Below, one piece after another: positions 1 to 11,083 of a stretch of 33,928 nt of DNA. The translations under genes and the position numbers were made by a program. The stretch is taken from assembly GCA_947259785.1 (NCBI GenBank), contig CAMYNQ010000015.1:1-33928 (forward strand), in the 5' to 3' direction. The notes below the pieces were generated by a model. That model did no database searches and was not told where the DNA came from. It saw only the letters and a program-made list of their open reading frames with translations. The stretch is from an uncultured Chromatiaceae bacterium. GTDB lineage: Bacteria > Pseudomonadota > Gammaproteobacteria > Tenderiales > Tenderiaceae. Within the stretch, counting starts at the first letter, position 1. Each line of letters begins with the position of its first letter.

Positions 1-665
1 CTGGTTCGGCCACTTCCGGCATTGAAACTAGCAAGATCGTTCGCAATACTTACACACTGCTCGCAATGACACTATTGTTCAGTGCCGTTACTGCTGGCAT
101 TTCAATGGCGATTCAGCCACCAATGTTTACCGGCATTGTCTGCTCTTTGGTAGCAATGGGGCTGATTTGGTTTGTTCTGCCACGCACGGCCAATTCAGCT
201 GCTGGTTTGGGCGTAGTATTTGGTATTACTGGTTTGCTAGGTTTTGGCTTGGGACCACTGCTGACACACTACCTGGCCATGGCAAACGGCGGCATGATTG
301 TGATGAACGCTATGGCGACTACCGGCATAACCTTTCTGGGTTTATCAGCCTACGTTTTAACAACAAAGAAAGATTTCAGCTTCATGGGTGGTTTTCTCAT
401 GGCCGGCCTTATCGCCGTCATCGGCCTGGCTCTAGTATCAATTATTGCTGCCTGGGGCTTTGGTGTTGATGTTAGCGCCTTCTCACTCGCTATCTCTGGC
501 GCTGTTGTGTTATTGATGAGTGGTCTGATTCTTTTTGAGACCAGCAACATCGTCAATGGCGGCGAAACCAATTACCTAATAGCGACCGTCGGTTTGTATC
601 TTGCAATCTATAATCTATTCACTGCCCTGCTGCACCTGATTGGTGCCTTTAGCGGTGACGATTAA
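1..665 (+). CDS. yccA: YccA / Bax inhibitor-1 family inner-membrane protein (5' end missing)
   Basis: The reading frame is open from the window edge (first full codon at base 3), so the start codon lies outside. 220 residues are visible; E. coli YccA has 219 in all, so only some ten N-terminal residues seem to be missing. The protein is almost entirely hydrophobic, with about seven membrane segments. It has the family hallmarks: IVRNTY before the first segment, AYVLTTKKDFSFMGG in the middle, and ILFETSNIVNGGETNY before the last segment. In E. coli, YccA is a substrate and modulator of the FtsH membrane protease; the same role here is inferred from family membership. A strong terminator follows 20 bases after the stop, so this gene ends its transcript. 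An ATG at base 66 is internal and should not be taken as the start. Confidence 0.93.
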   Translation, partial: GSATSGIETSKIVRNTYTLLAMTLLFSAVTAGISMAIQPPMFTGIVCSLVAMGLIWFVLPRTANSAAGLGVVFGITGLLGFGLGPLLTHYLAMANGGMIVMNAMATTGITFLGLSAYVLTTKKDFSFMGGFLMAGLIAVIGLALVSIIAAWGFGVDVSAFSLAISGAVVLLMSGLILFETSNIVNGGETNYLIATVGLYLAIYNLFTALLHLIGAFSGDD

Positions 666-685
666 GAAGCTTTTTAGCCATTAGT

Positions 686-715
686 AAAAACCCCGGCCAA
701 GTGCCGGGGTTTTTG
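686..715 (+). terminator. Rho-independent terminator of yccA
   Basis: A 7-bp GC stem (CCCCGGC at 691-697, GCCGGGG at 703-709) with a 5-base loop is followed by TTTTTG and preceded by AAAAA. It lies 20 bases after the yccA stop. The flanking A and T runs make it potentially bidirectional, but no minus-strand gene enters from the right. Confidence 0.9.
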
Positions 716-755
716 TTTGTAGTAAAGGTTTAGATCATTTTAATGAGATAAGAGC

Positions 756-1745
756 ATGGATACCCAACACCCATTTTCCCGATTCATCCGCACCCTGGGC
801 CGCGGTAAACAAGGCTCACGCTCGTTGTCACAAGATGATGCCTTCGAGGCCATGAACATGATTATGGAGGGCCAAGTAGAACCTGAACAGCTAGGAGCCT
901 TTCTGATGCTGGTTCGGGTCAAGGAAGAGACACCGGAAGAGGTGGCAGGATTTGTTCGGGCCGCGCGCCGGCATATCCAGCTACCTGGTAATACACCAGC
1001 GATTGATCTGGACTGGTCCAGCTATGCCGGCAAACGTCGTCATTTGCCCTGGTTTGTACTAAGTGTGTTGTTGCTGGCGGACAACGGTTACAAGGTGTTT
1101 ATGCACGGCCTGCAGGGACGCAAAGACGAGCGTATCTATACCCCGGCAGTGTTGCAGCTGTTAGGTATGCCAATCAGCCAGTCATTAAGCGATGCAGCGA
1201 GTAGGCTGGAACAACACAACTTCGCCTATCTCAATCTGGATCAGCTCTGCCCTCGCCTGCAACAATTGATCGAACTGCGTGAGCTTCTGGGGCTACGCTC
1301 GCCAGTGCACACCGTCGCCAGAATGTTAAATCCCTTCAATGCTGCCTGCCAAATGCAGGGCATCTTTCACCCTGGCTATCTGGAGATTCATCAAGGTGCG
1401 GCACAAATTCTTAATCAACCACATATGGCGGTCATCAAAGGTGACGGTGGTGAAATAGAGGCCAGCCCTGATTCACCCTGCAAACTTATGTATGTGCATG
1501 ACAACCAGACACAGAGTGAGGAATGGCCCGCCCTTCTCAGCAGCCGGGCAGTCAAACCCAAGAGCCTCGACCTGGAAAACCTAAAGCAGCTATGGCGCGG
1601 CGCGTGTGAGAACAATTATGGCGAAGCGGCAGTAATCAACACACTGGCCATAACCCTTTATACAATAGGGAAATGTAAAAACCGTGAAGATGCACTTAAT
1701 CTGGCAACAGAAATGTGGACATTACGTTCGAAAGACTTGATATAA
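756..1745 (+). CDS. ybiB: YbiB/TrpD2 family protein (anthranilate phosphoribosyltransferase fold)
   Basis: A 329-residue protein similar to E. coli YbiB (320 aa). The N-terminal helical domain (about residues 1-75, with QDDAFEAMNMIMEGQVEPEQLGAF cut short as LSQDDAFEAMNMIMEG) resembles glycosyltransferase family 3, and the rest resembles the TrpD phosphoribosyltransferase fold. The GTGGD-type phosphate-binding loop of true TrpD is replaced by SSYAGKRRHLPWF at about residues 88-100. This is typical of the TrpD2 branch, which binds nucleic acid rather than making phosphoribosyl anthranilate. No tryptophan genes are nearby, which fits. The start ATG at 756 has only a weak purine-rich stretch ahead of it. 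Gene identity is recognised from motifs; the physiological role is not settled in the family. Confidence 0.85.
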   Translation: MDTQHPFSRFIRTLGRGKQGSRSLSQDDAFEAMNMIMEGQVEPEQLGAFLMLVRVKEETPEEVAGFVRAARRHIQLPGNTPAIDLDWSSYAGKRRHLPWFVLSVLLLADNGYKVFMHGLQGRKDERIYTPAVLQLLGMPISQSLSDAASRLEQHNFAYLNLDQLCPRLQQLIELRELLGLRSPVHTVARMLNPFNAACQMQGIFHPGYLEIHQGAAQILNQPHMAVIKGDGGEIEASPDSPCKLMYVHDNQTQSEEWPALLSSRAVKPKSLDLENLKQLWRGACENNYGEAAVINTLAITLYTIGKCKNREDALNLATEMWTLRSKDLI

Positions 1746-1791
1746 CATTTCAAACAAAAAAGCCTACACATTAATTTTATCTCTGCTAGAT

Positions 1792-1797
1792 TATAAT
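1792..1797 (+). promoter_or_regulatory. Possible -10 element for the GGDEF/HD-GYP gene
   Basis: A perfect TATAAT lies in an AT-rich gap between ybiB and the c-di-GMP gene, 81 bases before its ATG. No good -35 is seen at 16-18 bases upstream (TTAATT at 1771-1776 gives a 15-base spacer). It could be chance in AT-rich sequence. Confidence 0.4.
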
Positions 1798-1878
1798 TGT
1801 GTTGCATTAAATAATAATAAAAGACTAAAGTTAAGTGCGTGTTGTTGTTTATCTGAAGTAATAACCACGGGGGCATTT

Positions 1879-3420
1879 ATGGGAAATGATTCTGGAAAAC
1901 TTGATTTTCTCTTTCCAATATCAAATTCAACACTCAATAACTTTTTAAATATATGCTCAAGCGGCGTCGTCTTTTTGAACGAAGATGGTAAGGCGCTATA
2001 TGCAAACAAAAAGATAGAAAAGATCCTCGGCTATAGCAGAGGTGAAATCATTAATAACCCCTTAGACATTTTTTTTACCGCTAAAGACAGGCCTAAACTC
2101 ACCTCAACGCTGAAAAATATTACCAATATCAACGAAACAAATGCCGAGGAGGCTTTTGATACAACGGTCATCAACAAGAATGGCGAAAGAGTGTCTGTTT
2201 CTATTTCATATAATGTCATTCAAGAAAATGGCAAAAGTCTGTTTTTGTGCATCATCGATGATATTAGTTCACATGTAAGTCTGCAGAATAAACTATACAA
2301 ACAAGCAATTACCGATCCACTCACAGGAATTTTTAATCGGCGCCATTTTGATAAAAAGATGTCGCAGGAGTTTAAACGCGCCAAGCGTTATAGCCGTTCT
2401 TTTTCTGTGATCATTATTGATATTGATGGCTTTAAATCGGCCAACGATATTCATGGACACAGTTTTGGTGATCAGATGCTGATCAAAGCCACCAAGATAT
2501 TTGACTGTGTATTGCGCGAAGGTGACAGCATCTATCGCTATGGTGGTGATGAATTTGCCATGCTTCTACCCGAAACAACCAAAGAAGGTTGCATTGATGT
2601 TGCTGAACGCCTGAAGAATATATTTGCATCAGATTTTAGTAACAATAAAAACCGCATTCACCTCTCTCTTAGCATGGGGGTTGCGAGTTACCCCGAAGAC
2701 GGGAAAAATGAAACCGGCCTTATTGGTGCCGCCGACCAGCGCATGTACTACTCAAAAGAGCGTGGTGGCAACATGGTCACCGCCTATGATGAGCTTGATC
2801 TCCTCGGCGATAATGCCAGTCAAACACTGCACTCGTTAATCCGTCTTGCCAACTTAATGGAAACAAAACGCGGCATTGGTTCACACGGCCTAAACCATTC
2901 ACAAGGAATCAGAACATTATCAATTGAAATTGCCCATCGACTTAATATGACTGATGACAAGATCTCATTAATTGAGCAGGCGTCTATGCTACATGACATA
3001 GGCTTTATCAGTCTGCCAACACATGTTTTTGAGAAAAAAGAAAATTTAAGCGAAACAGAACGCAACGAGATAAAAAAACACACCCTAATCGGCGAAGAGA
3101 TCATTGACATTTTTACACGGGACAATCAAAATAAAGAGTTAAGCGAAATAAAACAGATTGTTGGCCAGCATCACGAGCGTCTTGATGGCTCAGGTTATCC
3201 ACGTGGTTTGGCAGCAAAACAAATTCGGCCAGAAGCGCGAATACTCGCTGTTACGGACGCCTACAATGCGATGAGATCTAAACGCCCCTATCGAAATGCC
3301 TTTTCGCGAAATGAAGCACTTGAAGAAATCAAAACTCTTTCCGGCACTCATTTCGATTCTGAAATAGTCGATCATCTCATTGATATAGAAACCAGTCATG
3401 GTCACAAGGACTTTTATTAG
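1879..3420 (+). CDS. PAS-GGDEF-HD-GYP hybrid c-di-GMP cyclase/phosphodiesterase
   Basis: 513 residues in three parts. A PAS sensor (about 18-130) is followed by a GGDEF diguanylate cyclase domain (about 140-300) and an HD-GYP phosphodiesterase domain (about 325-505). The cyclase looks active: D181 of DIDGFKSAND, GGDEF at 222-226, and an RxxD inhibitory site (REGD, 213-216) five residues upstream. The HD-GYP metal ligands are all present (H340, H372-D373, H401, H431-H432, D460), with HHERLDGSGYP at 431-441. However, the lysine normally found in HDIGK is phenylalanine (F376), which may weaken hydrolysis. There is no signal peptide or membrane helix, so the protein is cytosolic and the PAS domain probably senses an internal cue. 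A GGGGG run lies 6-10 bases before the ATG. The stop overlaps the stop of convergent yheS by 3-4 bases. The target may include the PilZ protein at 17462. Confidence 0.92.
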   Translation: MGNDSGKLDFLFPISNSTLNNFLNICSSGVVFLNEDGKALYANKKIEKILGYSRGEIINNPLDIFFTAKDRPKLTSTLKNITNINETNAEEAFDTTVINKNGERVSVSISYNVIQENGKSLFLCIIDDISSHVSLQNKLYKQAITDPLTGIFNRRHFDKKMSQEFKRAKRYSRSFSVIIIDIDGFKSANDIHGHSFGDQMLIKATKIFDCVLREGDSIYRYGGDEFAMLLPETTKEGCIDVAERLKNIFASDFSNNKNRIHLSLSMGVASYPEDGKNETGLIGAADQRMYYSKERGGNMVTAYDELDLLGDNASQTLHSLIRLANLMETKRGIGSHGLNHSQGIRTLSIEIAHRLNMTDDKISLIEQASMLHDIGFISLPTHVFEKKENLSETERNEIKKHTLIGEEIIDIFTRDNQNKELSEIKQIVGQHHERLDGSGYPRGLAAKQIRPEARILAVTDAYNAMRSKRPYRNAFSRNEALEEIKTLSGTHFDSEIVDHLIDIETSHGHKDFY

Positions 3421-5324
3421 GGTTCCATTGATTGCTCTGCTTCATGCAACGCTTCACTGGCAGTGAACCAGGCTTCCTCTGTTTCATCACGCTGCCCCTT
3501 GAGCTGTGCCTGTTTAGCTAACAGTTCTTTTAATTTAACTTTTGACTGCTCTTGATAAATTTCTGGGTTCAGCAACGCTTGCTCAATTTCTTCCAGCTCT
3601 TTATTTAAGCTATCTAGCCCACCCTCCAAGGCCCGCACCTTTTTCATCAATGGTTGCAGTTGTTTTCTTTTTTCTGCCTCTTGCTGCCGTTTAAGCTTCT
3701 TTGATTGACTCGACGAGATATTATTGTCTTGACTGTTATCCGTGTCATTAATATTGCGACGATCGTTCAACCAAGTTCGATAATCATCCAGGTCACCATC
3801 GAACTCCATCACCTTGCCATCAGCCACCAACAAAAAATCATTACAAACACTGCGTAGCATATGCCTGTCATGAGAGACAATCACCATTGCGCCTTCATAG
3901 TCCTGCAGGGCCATACTTAGGGCATGACGCATTTCGATGTCGAAATGGTTAGTCGGTTCATCTAACAGCAACAGATTGGGGCGCTGCCAGGCCAACATAG
4001 CTAGCACCAACCGCGCCTTTTCTCCCCCGGAAAATATGTCCACCTGTTCATTGACCCGATCACCGACAAAACCGAATCCACCTAGGTAGTTACACAACGA
4101 TTGCTCCGATTCTTGTGGTGCCATTTTTTGCATATGTTGAAATGGCGTTTCATCACAACGGAGCTGCTCCAATTGATGCTGGGCAAAATAACCAATATCA
4201 AGATCCTTAGCACGGATGACCTCACCTGCCTGCTCGCTCAATTCACCAGCCAGCAGCTTGATCAGAGTAGATTTACCGGCGCCATTCGCACCCAGCAAAC
4301 CAATGCGATCACCAGGTGAGATACTGACACCTACCCCACTAAGCAAAACAGTATCGCCGTAACCAGCCGCCACCTTGTCCATCCGCATCAGCGGTCGTGG
4401 TAATTTTTTAGGTGGGTGAAAGCTGAAACCAAATGGCGAATCAACATGGGCCTGAGCAATCAGTTCCATCCGCGCTAGGGTCTTGAGGCGACTCTGTGCC
4501 TGCTTGGCCTTGGTGGCCTGGGCGCGAAAACGATCAACATAACTGCGCACATGGGCAATCTCACGCTGTTGTTTTTCATAAGCCGATTGCTGCTGCTTGA
4601 GCTGTTCGGCGCGATAATGTTCGAAGGCGCTGTAGTTGCCACTGTAGAGCTGGATGCCCTGCTGTTCGACATGGGCAATGTGATTAACCACGGTATCGAG
4701 AAAATCTCTATCATGAGAGATCAATAATAAGATCCCAGGGTAACTGCGCAGCCAATCCTGCATCCAGATCACCGCATCGAGATCAAGGTGATTGGTGGGC
4801 TCATCCAACAACAATAGGTCGGAACGGCACATCAGTGCCTGGGCCAGATTCAGGCGCATCCGCCAGCCACCGGAGAACTGCTTTACCGGCGTTGCTTCTT
4901 GTTCTGTCTTAAAACCCAGCCCCTGTAGCAAACGTGCGGCGCGAGAACGGGCGCTATAACCATCAATGGCCTCAAAACGACCGTGCAGCTGAGCCAGGCG
5001 ATTGCCATCTTCTACCGCCTCAGCCTCGACAAGCTCTGCCTGAATATTACGCAGCTCAGCATCTCCATCCATGACATAGTCGATGGCCTGTTGCTCTAGT
5101 GCTGGGGTCTCCTGGGCCACATGGGCAATCACCAACGACGAGGGCATAGTGAAATCACCCAGGTCGGTTTGCAGCTCGCCCCTGATCAGGGCAAACAGGC
5201 TCGATTTGCCGGTGCCATTAGCGCCGGTAATGCCAACATGCTGGCCCCGATGGATGATCATATTGACCTGTTGAAGCAACAAACGAGGGCCACGGCGTAG
5301 GGAAACATCGGTAAAATTCAGCAT
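3417..5324 (-). CDS. yheS: ABC-F family ATPase YheS
   Basis: 635 residues, against 637 in E. coli YheS, with close matches throughout. It has two ABC ATPase domains and no membrane segments. Domain 1 has Walker A GANGTGKS (34-41), signature SGGWRM (151-156) and [11 protein letters not shown] (171-181). The linker that reaches into the ribosome spans about 240-300, with [17 protein letters not shown]. Domain 2 has Walker A GANGAGKS (345-352), FSGGEKARL and [12 protein letters not shown]. The C-terminal tail (about 535-635) is charged and predicted coiled coil. ABC-F proteins act on translating ribosomes; YheS has been linked to rescuing ribosomes stalled by some nascent chains. The gene is divergent from nfo, with 66 bases between the start codons, and convergent with the GGDEF gene. 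Confidence 0.93.
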   Translation of the reverse strand: MLNFTDVSLRRGPRLLLQQVNMIIHRGQHVGITGANGTGKSSLFALIRGELQTDLGDFTMPSSLVIAHVAQETPALEQQAIDYVMDGDAELRNIQAELVEAEAVEDGNRLAQLHGRFEAIDGYSARSRAARLLQGLGFKTEQEATPVKQFSGGWRMRLNLAQALMCRSDLLLLDEPTNHLDLDAVIWMQDWLRSYPGILLLISHDRDFLDTVVNHIAHVEQQGIQLYSGNYSAFEHYRAEQLKQQQSAYEKQQREIAHVRSYVDRFRAQATKAKQAQSRLKTLARMELIAQAHVDSPFGFSFHPPKKLPRPLMRMDKVAAGYGDTVLLSGVGVSISPGDRIGLLGANGAGKSTLIKLLAGELSEQAGEVIRAKDLDIGYFAQHQLEQLRCDETPFQHMQKMAPQESEQSLCNYLGGFGFVGDRVNEQVDIFSGGEKARLVLAMLAWQRPNLLLLDEPTNHFDIEMRHALSMALQDYEGAMVIVSHDRHMLRSVCNDFLLVADGKVMEFDGDLDDYRTWLNDRRNINDTDNSQDNNISSSQSKKLKRQQEAEKRKQLQPLMKKVRALEGGLDSLNKELEEIEQALLNPEIYQEQSKVKLKELLAKQAQLKGQRDETEEAWFTASEALHEAEQSMEP

Positions 5325-5378
5325 GGCCGCAGTGTATCAGCCCCGCTATCGCGCTACCATATTGACCTCAGCAAATTT

Positions 5379-5384
5379 GGAGGG
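5379..5384 (+). promoter_or_regulatory. Strong ribosome binding site of nfo
   Basis: GGAGGG lies 6 bases before the ATG at 5391 and fixes the nfo start. Confidence 0.8.
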
Positions 5385-5390
5385 AATGTT

Positions 5391-6236
5391 ATGAAATATG
5401 TCGGTGCCCATGTCAGCGCCTCCGGCGGCGTCGAAAACGCCCCGCTCAATGCCATGGCTATTGGTGCAAAGGCATTCGCTCTGTTCACCAAAAACCAGCG
5501 TCAGTGGCTGGCAAAGCCATTAACTGAAAAAAGCATTGAAACCTTCAAAAGCAATTTAACCAAGGTCGGCATCGCGCCAGAACATGTGCTTCCCCATGAC
5601 AGTTATCTGATCAATCTTGGTCATCCAGAAGCTGAGCCACTACAAAAATCACGAAACGCTTTTCTTGATGAGATGCAGCGCTGTGAACAACTGGGACTAA
5701 CGCTTATCAACTTTCATCCTGGCTCACACCTGAAAAAGATTTCTGAGCAAGCCAGCCTCGATAAGGTGGCCGAATCTATCAACATGACACTAGAGCAAAC
5801 TAGCAATGTCATCGCGGTAATCGAAAACACTGCCGGGCAAGGCACAAACCTCGGTTACAGTTTCGAGCATCTCGCCCATATTATCGACAAGGTTGAAAAC
5901 AAAAACCGCATTGGTGTTTGCCTTGACACCTGCCACAGTTTCACTGCTGGTTATGACCTGCGCACAACCGAAGCCTGTGACAAAACCTTTGCTGAATTTG
6001 AAAGAATTGTTGGTTTTAAATATTTGCGCGGCATGCACCTGAATGATTCAAAACCTGATTTAGGTTCGCGCGTCGACCGTCATGAAAGCCTGGGCAAAGG
6101 CAAGATTGGGCTAGAGTGTTTTCGCTACATCATGAATGATGCGCGTTTTGATGACATCCCGATGGTGCTGGAAACGGTCAACCCAGACATCTGGCCAGAA
6201 GAGATTGCCCTGCTGTACAAAATAATTGAGACCTAA
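5391..6236 (+). CDS. nfo: Endonuclease IV (AP endonuclease)
   Basis: 281 residues, the normal length for bacterial endonuclease IV (E. coli Nfo 285). The enzyme cuts DNA 5' to abasic sites and cleans blocked 3' ends in base excision repair, using a three-zinc centre in a TIM barrel. Expected metal-binding and active-site blocks appear in order: [11 protein letters not shown] at the N-terminus, [50 protein letters not shown] and [10 protein letters not shown] near the end. The start is fixed by GGAGGG six bases upstream. Only 66 bases separate it from the divergent yheS. Its stop overlaps the stop of the convergent DUF1566 gene by 4 bases, and no terminator is visible between them. Confidence 0.96.
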   Translation: MKYVGAHVSASGGVENAPLNAMAIGAKAFALFTKNQRQWLAKPLTEKSIETFKSNLTKVGIAPEHVLPHDSYLINLGHPEAEPLQKSRNAFLDEMQRCEQLGLTLINFHPGSHLKKISEQASLDKVAESINMTLEQTSNVIAVIENTAGQGTNLGYSFEHLAHIIDKVENKNRIGVCLDTCHSFTAGYDLRTTEACDKTFAEFERIVGFKYLRGMHLNDSKPDLGSRVDRHESLGKGKIGLECFRYIMNDARFDDIPMVLETVNPDIWPEEIALLYKIIET

Positions 6237-6835
6237 GGTCCGTCTCTGACCAGGCGAACAAAACCACTGCTGTTTTTATCAGCCCTGACGATAGCACCAT
6301 CAATAAAATTTATGCCCCAAGCTAAAGCCCTGCCAGTTGACGATGCTGCAGCGCCATAAATTGAAGATGGTGTGGATGACCACAGCATAGAATCATAAAC
6401 GGTAACTTGCTGCGGTTCAGCCGTGTTGTAGTTGGCAATCATTGGCGTGGCAGGAAACAGTGTCAGATTTGAAGCTGGAGAATGGCATTGCATCTCAACA
6501 ATCGCTGCCAACTCTTTTATGTTCGGCAGACGCCAATCATTGTAGGGTTCAGCCGGATCGGCATTAACCGTTGCCACGGCCTGTAAGGCCGTCTGCCAGA
6601 TATATAACTGAGCCGTACCCGTGGCACACTGACTACCACTCAAGCCCTGAACACAGGGTTTCCACATCAAACCCGTAAAATCATCACTGACAGTACCATC
6701 AGCGTTCACAGTGAAGACAGTCGTCGGTGTTGTCGATGCAACGGAGCCATCACAGGTCTGGGCGGCAAAAATATTGGCTGAAAACGTAGCGACAACAAAC
6801 AGCCCTATCAAACCAAGATTCATAGTCTTCATCAT
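6233..6835 (-). CDS. Secreted DUF1566 (Lcl C-terminal-like) domain protein
   Basis: 200 residues. A Sec signal peptide covers about 1-24 (hydrophobic core [13 protein letters not shown], likely cleavage after IFA). One DUF1566 domain follows: FTGLMW (53-58), NDWRLPN (99-105), LWSSTP (151-156) and FVRLVR (192-197). Cysteines at 28, 61, 70 and 117 could form disulfides in the periplasm or outside the cell. The domain is common in exported proteins of aquatic bacteria and its function is not established, so I assign none. The start overlaps the upstream gene's stop as ATGA, so the two are translationally coupled. M1, M2 and M5 are all possible starts. The neighbouring gene encodes a lipoprotein with the same domain, so this is a tandem paralogous pair. 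Confidence 0.82.
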   Translation of the reverse strand: MMKTMNLGLIGLFVVATFSANIFAAQTCDGSVASTTPTTVFTVNADGTVSDDFTGLMWKPCVQGLSGSQCATGTAQLYIWQTALQAVATVNADPAEPYNDWRLPNIKELAAIVEMQCHSPASNLTLFPATPMIANYNTAEPQQVTVYDSMLWSSTPSSIYGAAASSTGRALAWGINFIDGAIVRADKNSSGFVRLVRDGP

Positions 6836-7683
6836 GAACCCCCTCGAACCAAGCGGATCAGTTGTGGCGTTTGCTTTGGCATTTGCGTATCACCACCCGT
6901 ATTGAAACTGACAGCCCAGGCGTATTTGCCATAACCAGCCGCTGTTTGTGAACTCCAGTACCAATCCCGATGCAGGCCATGAACGGAATCAGTATTGTGG
7001 ACATTAGGAAAATAGTTACTATCGAGCATGGGGCCGGGTTCATCCTGACTATAATCGACTATAGACTGCAACTCTGCCCTGCTTGGCAAACGCCAATCAG
7101 TCAAGCCACATAAAGCCGCCTTGTTGATAGCAGCGACATAGGCTTCTGTATCACAGCTAGCGAGGCCAGAACAGGCTCCCCCATTTTCAACGCCCCGATC
7201 ACCACTGGCATAGGCACGGCTTGAGTCAAACCAGGTATAAGTGTTTGTATTTGCTCTTAGGTCAGATGCAGCAGCTGTTTTTATTTCCCAAATCAGGCCG
7301 GTGACATTGTCTAAAACGCAGTTCCAACTTGGTGCTGATGCGGCAAGTTGGACGCCGGCTGCATCCAGCTTCGTAAAGCTAAACCCAAGCGCACCATCAC
7401 TATTGTCATTTAGAGCTACATCAGCATCTCTTCCCAGATCAGCATCCTGGCGAGGATGAGTCGCCGCCGTGTCAACACATGCCAGCCCCTCATTAATCTG
7501 ATCGGCACAGCCAGTTAGACTGGCTAAGCCAGTGTCATTCAATACAACCGGGGTGATCATTGCTGAGGTGGTGTTTGTAGCGTCATCGTCACTACAGGCG
7601 ACAAGTCCAAGGCATAGAAAAATAACAGACGCGATCCGTTTGGCGATCAGCGGGAAATTAGCTTGTTGATTCAAATACTTCAT
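6832..7683 (-). CDS. DUF1566 domain lipoprotein
   Basis: 283 residues. The N-terminus is a lipoprotein signal: basic stretch, hydrophobic run IASVIFLCLGLVAC, lipobox LVAC with the lipidated cysteine at 30. Serine at +2 predicts release to the outer membrane by the Lol system, part of which (lolA) is in this window. A low-complexity linker follows, then a DUF1566 domain at about 120-283: VTGLIWE (127-133), TDWRLPS (195-201), YWSSQT (242-247) and LIRLVRGG (275-282). Extra cysteines (59, 69, 122, 171, 177, 192) suggest disulfides. It heads a two-gene transcription unit with the shorter DUF1566 gene, joined by an ATGA overlap. The two products share the domain but differ in anchoring, which suggests a surface or periplasmic partnership; that is inference. 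Confidence 0.83.
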   Translation of the reverse strand: MKYLNQQANFPLIAKRIASVIFLCLGLVACSDDDATNTTSAMITPVVLNDTGLASLTGCADQINEGLACVDTAATHPRQDADLGRDADVALNDNSDGALGFSFTKLDAAGVQLAASAPSWNCVLDNVTGLIWEIKTAAASDLRANTNTYTWFDSSRAYASGDRGVENGGACSGLASCDTEAYVAAINKAALCGLTDWRLPSRAELQSIVDYSQDEPGPMLDSNYFPNVHNTDSVHGLHRDWYWSSQTAAGYGKYAWAVSFNTGGDTQMPKQTPQLIRLVRGGS

Positions 7684-7810
7684 TTTAAATATAAACAGCC
7701 CTTCCCCCTACGCCACCAACATATAAATGAGGTCGCGTAACGGTATATAAATTTTAATTAATATTGCCGCAATCCCGAAGAAGAGTAAACACCGACACCA
7801 CTAATCCTGC

Positions 7811-8353
7811 TCAAAAACCGGAATTTGGTTGTTTAAGGAACTCAATCTCTTGTTTGCTCGACTGACGCCCCAAAATGGCATTGCGGTGGGGATAACGGCC
7901 GAACCGATCAATGATCGCCTTATGCGTCAATTCAAACGCATGATTCCCCTCCAGGCCGGGGGCAGAGAACAATTCGACTGCCACTTGATGGATTAGCTTG
8001 GATTCACTGTGCATAAAGGGCATGTAGAAGAATGCCTGCTGCACGGCGGGTAACTGCTTGTCAGCCCCATGACTAATGGCCTCCTGAGCCAAAATCAGCG
8101 CCAATGCATCCGCGGCAAAGGCCTCTGGCCGATCACGAAACATATTGCGCGAGAACTGATCCAGGACAATAATTTCAGCCAAGCGGCCTAATGGCTGCTC
8201 GCGCCAGGAATACAATTCGCACTCTACTGCCTTGGCATGTAGGCCCGCAAACCGCTCGATAATTAATTGATCGAATTGAAGCTCTTTAACAAACCACTGC
8301 TTGCTATCGATCTCGTTAAACCAAAACTCGATGACCGAATGATAACTATCCAC
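7811..8353 (-). CDS. DUF924 family protein (TPR-like fold)
   Basis: 180 residues from a GTG start at 8353. This start is chosen because a strong GGAGGG lies just upstream, immediately after the cysG stop. It also places the family's opening IEFWF about ten residues in, as is usual. An ATG at 8401 would add 16 residues that overlap the cysG end and match nothing expected. Family motifs present are VLDQFSRNMFRDRPEAFAAD, FFYMPFMHSE near the middle, and RFGRYPHRNAILGR near the C-terminus. DUF924 proteins are cytosolic, all-helical and of unknown biochemical function. The gene is the last of the ftsK-to-cysG operon and starts 13 bases after the cysG stop. Confidence 0.85.
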   Translation of the reverse strand: MDSYHSVIEFWFNEIDSKQWFVKELQFDQLIIERFAGLHAKAVECELYSWREQPLGRLAEIIVLDQFSRNMFRDRPEAFAADALALILAQEAISHGADKQLPAVQQAFFYMPFMHSESKLIHQVAVELFSAPGLEGNHAFELTHKAIIDRFGRYPHRNAILGRQSSKQEIEFLKQPNSGF

Positions 8354-8366
8354 AGCGCCCTCCAAA

Positions 8367-9758
8367 TCAGCCAGTCGGTTGATACCAACCAAAGCGTTCA
8401 TGTAACTGCACTACTTCACCGATAATCAGCAAGGTTGGCGCATGGACTTCATGCTCACTCACCAGTTGAGAAAGATTACTAAGATTGCCGCTAAAAACAC
8501 GCTGCGAAACAGTCGTTCCCTGCTGTACCAGGGCGGCTGGCATGTCTGGTGACACCCCATGCTCGATCAGTTTGTTACAAATAATTTCCAGCCCGGCAAG
8601 GCCCATATAGACCACCACCGTCTGGCGAGGCTGGGCCAGTGCCTGCCATTGCAAGTCGACGCTGCCGTCCTTTAACTGGCCGGTAACAAACATTACCGAC
8701 TGGGCATAATCACGATGAGTCAGAGGGATACCGGCATAACTGGCACAACCTGCTGCTGCGGTAACACCCGGCACCACCTGAAATGGAATACCTTCATCGG
8801 CAAGACCGCTAATCTCTTCGCCACCACGACCAAAGATAAACGGGTCACCACCTTTGAGGCGCAATACTCGCTTGCCCTGTTTAGCCAAATCAACCAACAA
8901 CCGATTGATCTCTTCTTGACGAACGGAATGGTAGGAACGCTTCTTACCGACGTAAATCTGTTCTGCCTCACGTCGCACTAGATCAAGAATCTGTGGCGAT
9001 ACCAGGCGATCATAAAGCACCACATCGACCACCTGCATCAAGCGTAAAGCACGAAAGGAGAGCAAGTCTGGATCACCGGGGCCAGCACCGACCAGATAAA
9101 CTTCACCCTTGGCCAGCTGCTCGCTGTCGGCCTGGTCGATTGCCTGCTGCAAGGCCAGTTCGGCCTGTTCATCACGATTGGCATAAACCATCTCGGCCAC
9201 CGGGCCTTCAACGACAGTCTCCCAAAAATGACGTCGTTGCGACATGCTCTTAAAACGTTTTTTTACCGGCTCACGAAAACGTCGCGCCAGATCAGCCAGG
9301 CGCCCGTAACTATGCGGGATCATAGTTTCTAACCTAGCACGCAACAAACGCCCCAGAGTCGGTGAGGCACCACCGGTGGAAACCGCCACCACCACCGGCG
9401 AACGATCAATAATGGATGGCAGGATAAAGGTACACAGTTCAGGCGCATCGGCAACATTGACCGGCACACCACGCTGTTTGGCCGCCTCATAGACTTGGCG
9501 ATTAACCGTCATATCATCTGTGGCAGCAATGATCAGGGCGGCATCAGTCGCATGACTATCATCATAGTTAGCGGAGATATGTTCTACCCGGCCATTATCA
9601 CAATAGCCCTGTAATGAGACCGAAAGTTCTGGAGAGACGACACGCACCCTCGCCCCGGCCCGTAGCAGCAGGCTGACCTTGCGTGCAGCAACATCACCAC
9701 CACCGACAACCAGCACCATTCGATCCTTAAGATCAATAAATATCGGTAAATAATCCAC
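8367..9758 (-). CDS. cysG: Siroheme synthase (trifunctional CysG)
   Basis: 463 residues (E. coli CysG 457). It makes siroheme from uroporphyrinogen III for sulfite and nitrite reductases. The N-terminal half is the NAD-dependent precorrin-2 dehydrogenase and ferrochelatase: dinucleotide-binding GGGDVAARK (19-27), catalytic D104 in NVADAPELC, and [14 protein letters not shown] (127-140). The C-terminal half, from about 219, is the SAM-dependent uroporphyrinogen III methyltransferase: [38 protein letters not shown] and [19 protein letters not shown]. Both halves look intact. The start codon is GTG, six bases after the serS stop, so the two are co-transcribed. The serS-cysG order is common in gammaproteobacteria. 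Confidence 0.96.
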   Translation of the reverse strand: MDYLPIFIDLKDRMVLVVGGGDVAARKVSLLLRAGARVRVVSPELSVSLQGYCDNGRVEHISANYDDSHATDAALIIAATDDMTVNRQVYEAAKQRGVPVNVADAPELCTFILPSIIDRSPVVVAVSTGGASPTLGRLLRARLETMIPHSYGRLADLARRFREPVKKRFKSMSQRRHFWETVVEGPVAEMVYANRDEQAELALQQAIDQADSEQLAKGEVYLVGAGPGDPDLLSFRALRLMQVVDVVLYDRLVSPQILDLVRREAEQIYVGKKRSYHSVRQEEINRLLVDLAKQGKRVLRLKGGDPFIFGRGGEEISGLADEGIPFQVVPGVTAAAGCASYAGIPLTHRDYAQSVMFVTGQLKDGSVDLQWQALAQPRQTVVVYMGLAGLEIICNKLIEHGVSPDMPAALVQQGTTVSQRVFSGNLSNLSQLVSEHEVHAPTLLIIGEVVQLHERFGWYQPTG

Positions 9759-9764
9759 GCCTGT

Positions 9765-11069
<1,305 letters not shown>

Positions 11070-11083
11070 TTATTTAATGCTTC

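Noticed and set aside
6233-7683. Diversity-generating retroelement with DUF1566-type variable proteins
   Set aside because: C-lectin-like and DUF1566-like domains occur in such targets, but there is no reverse transcriptase and no template/variable repeat pair in the window.
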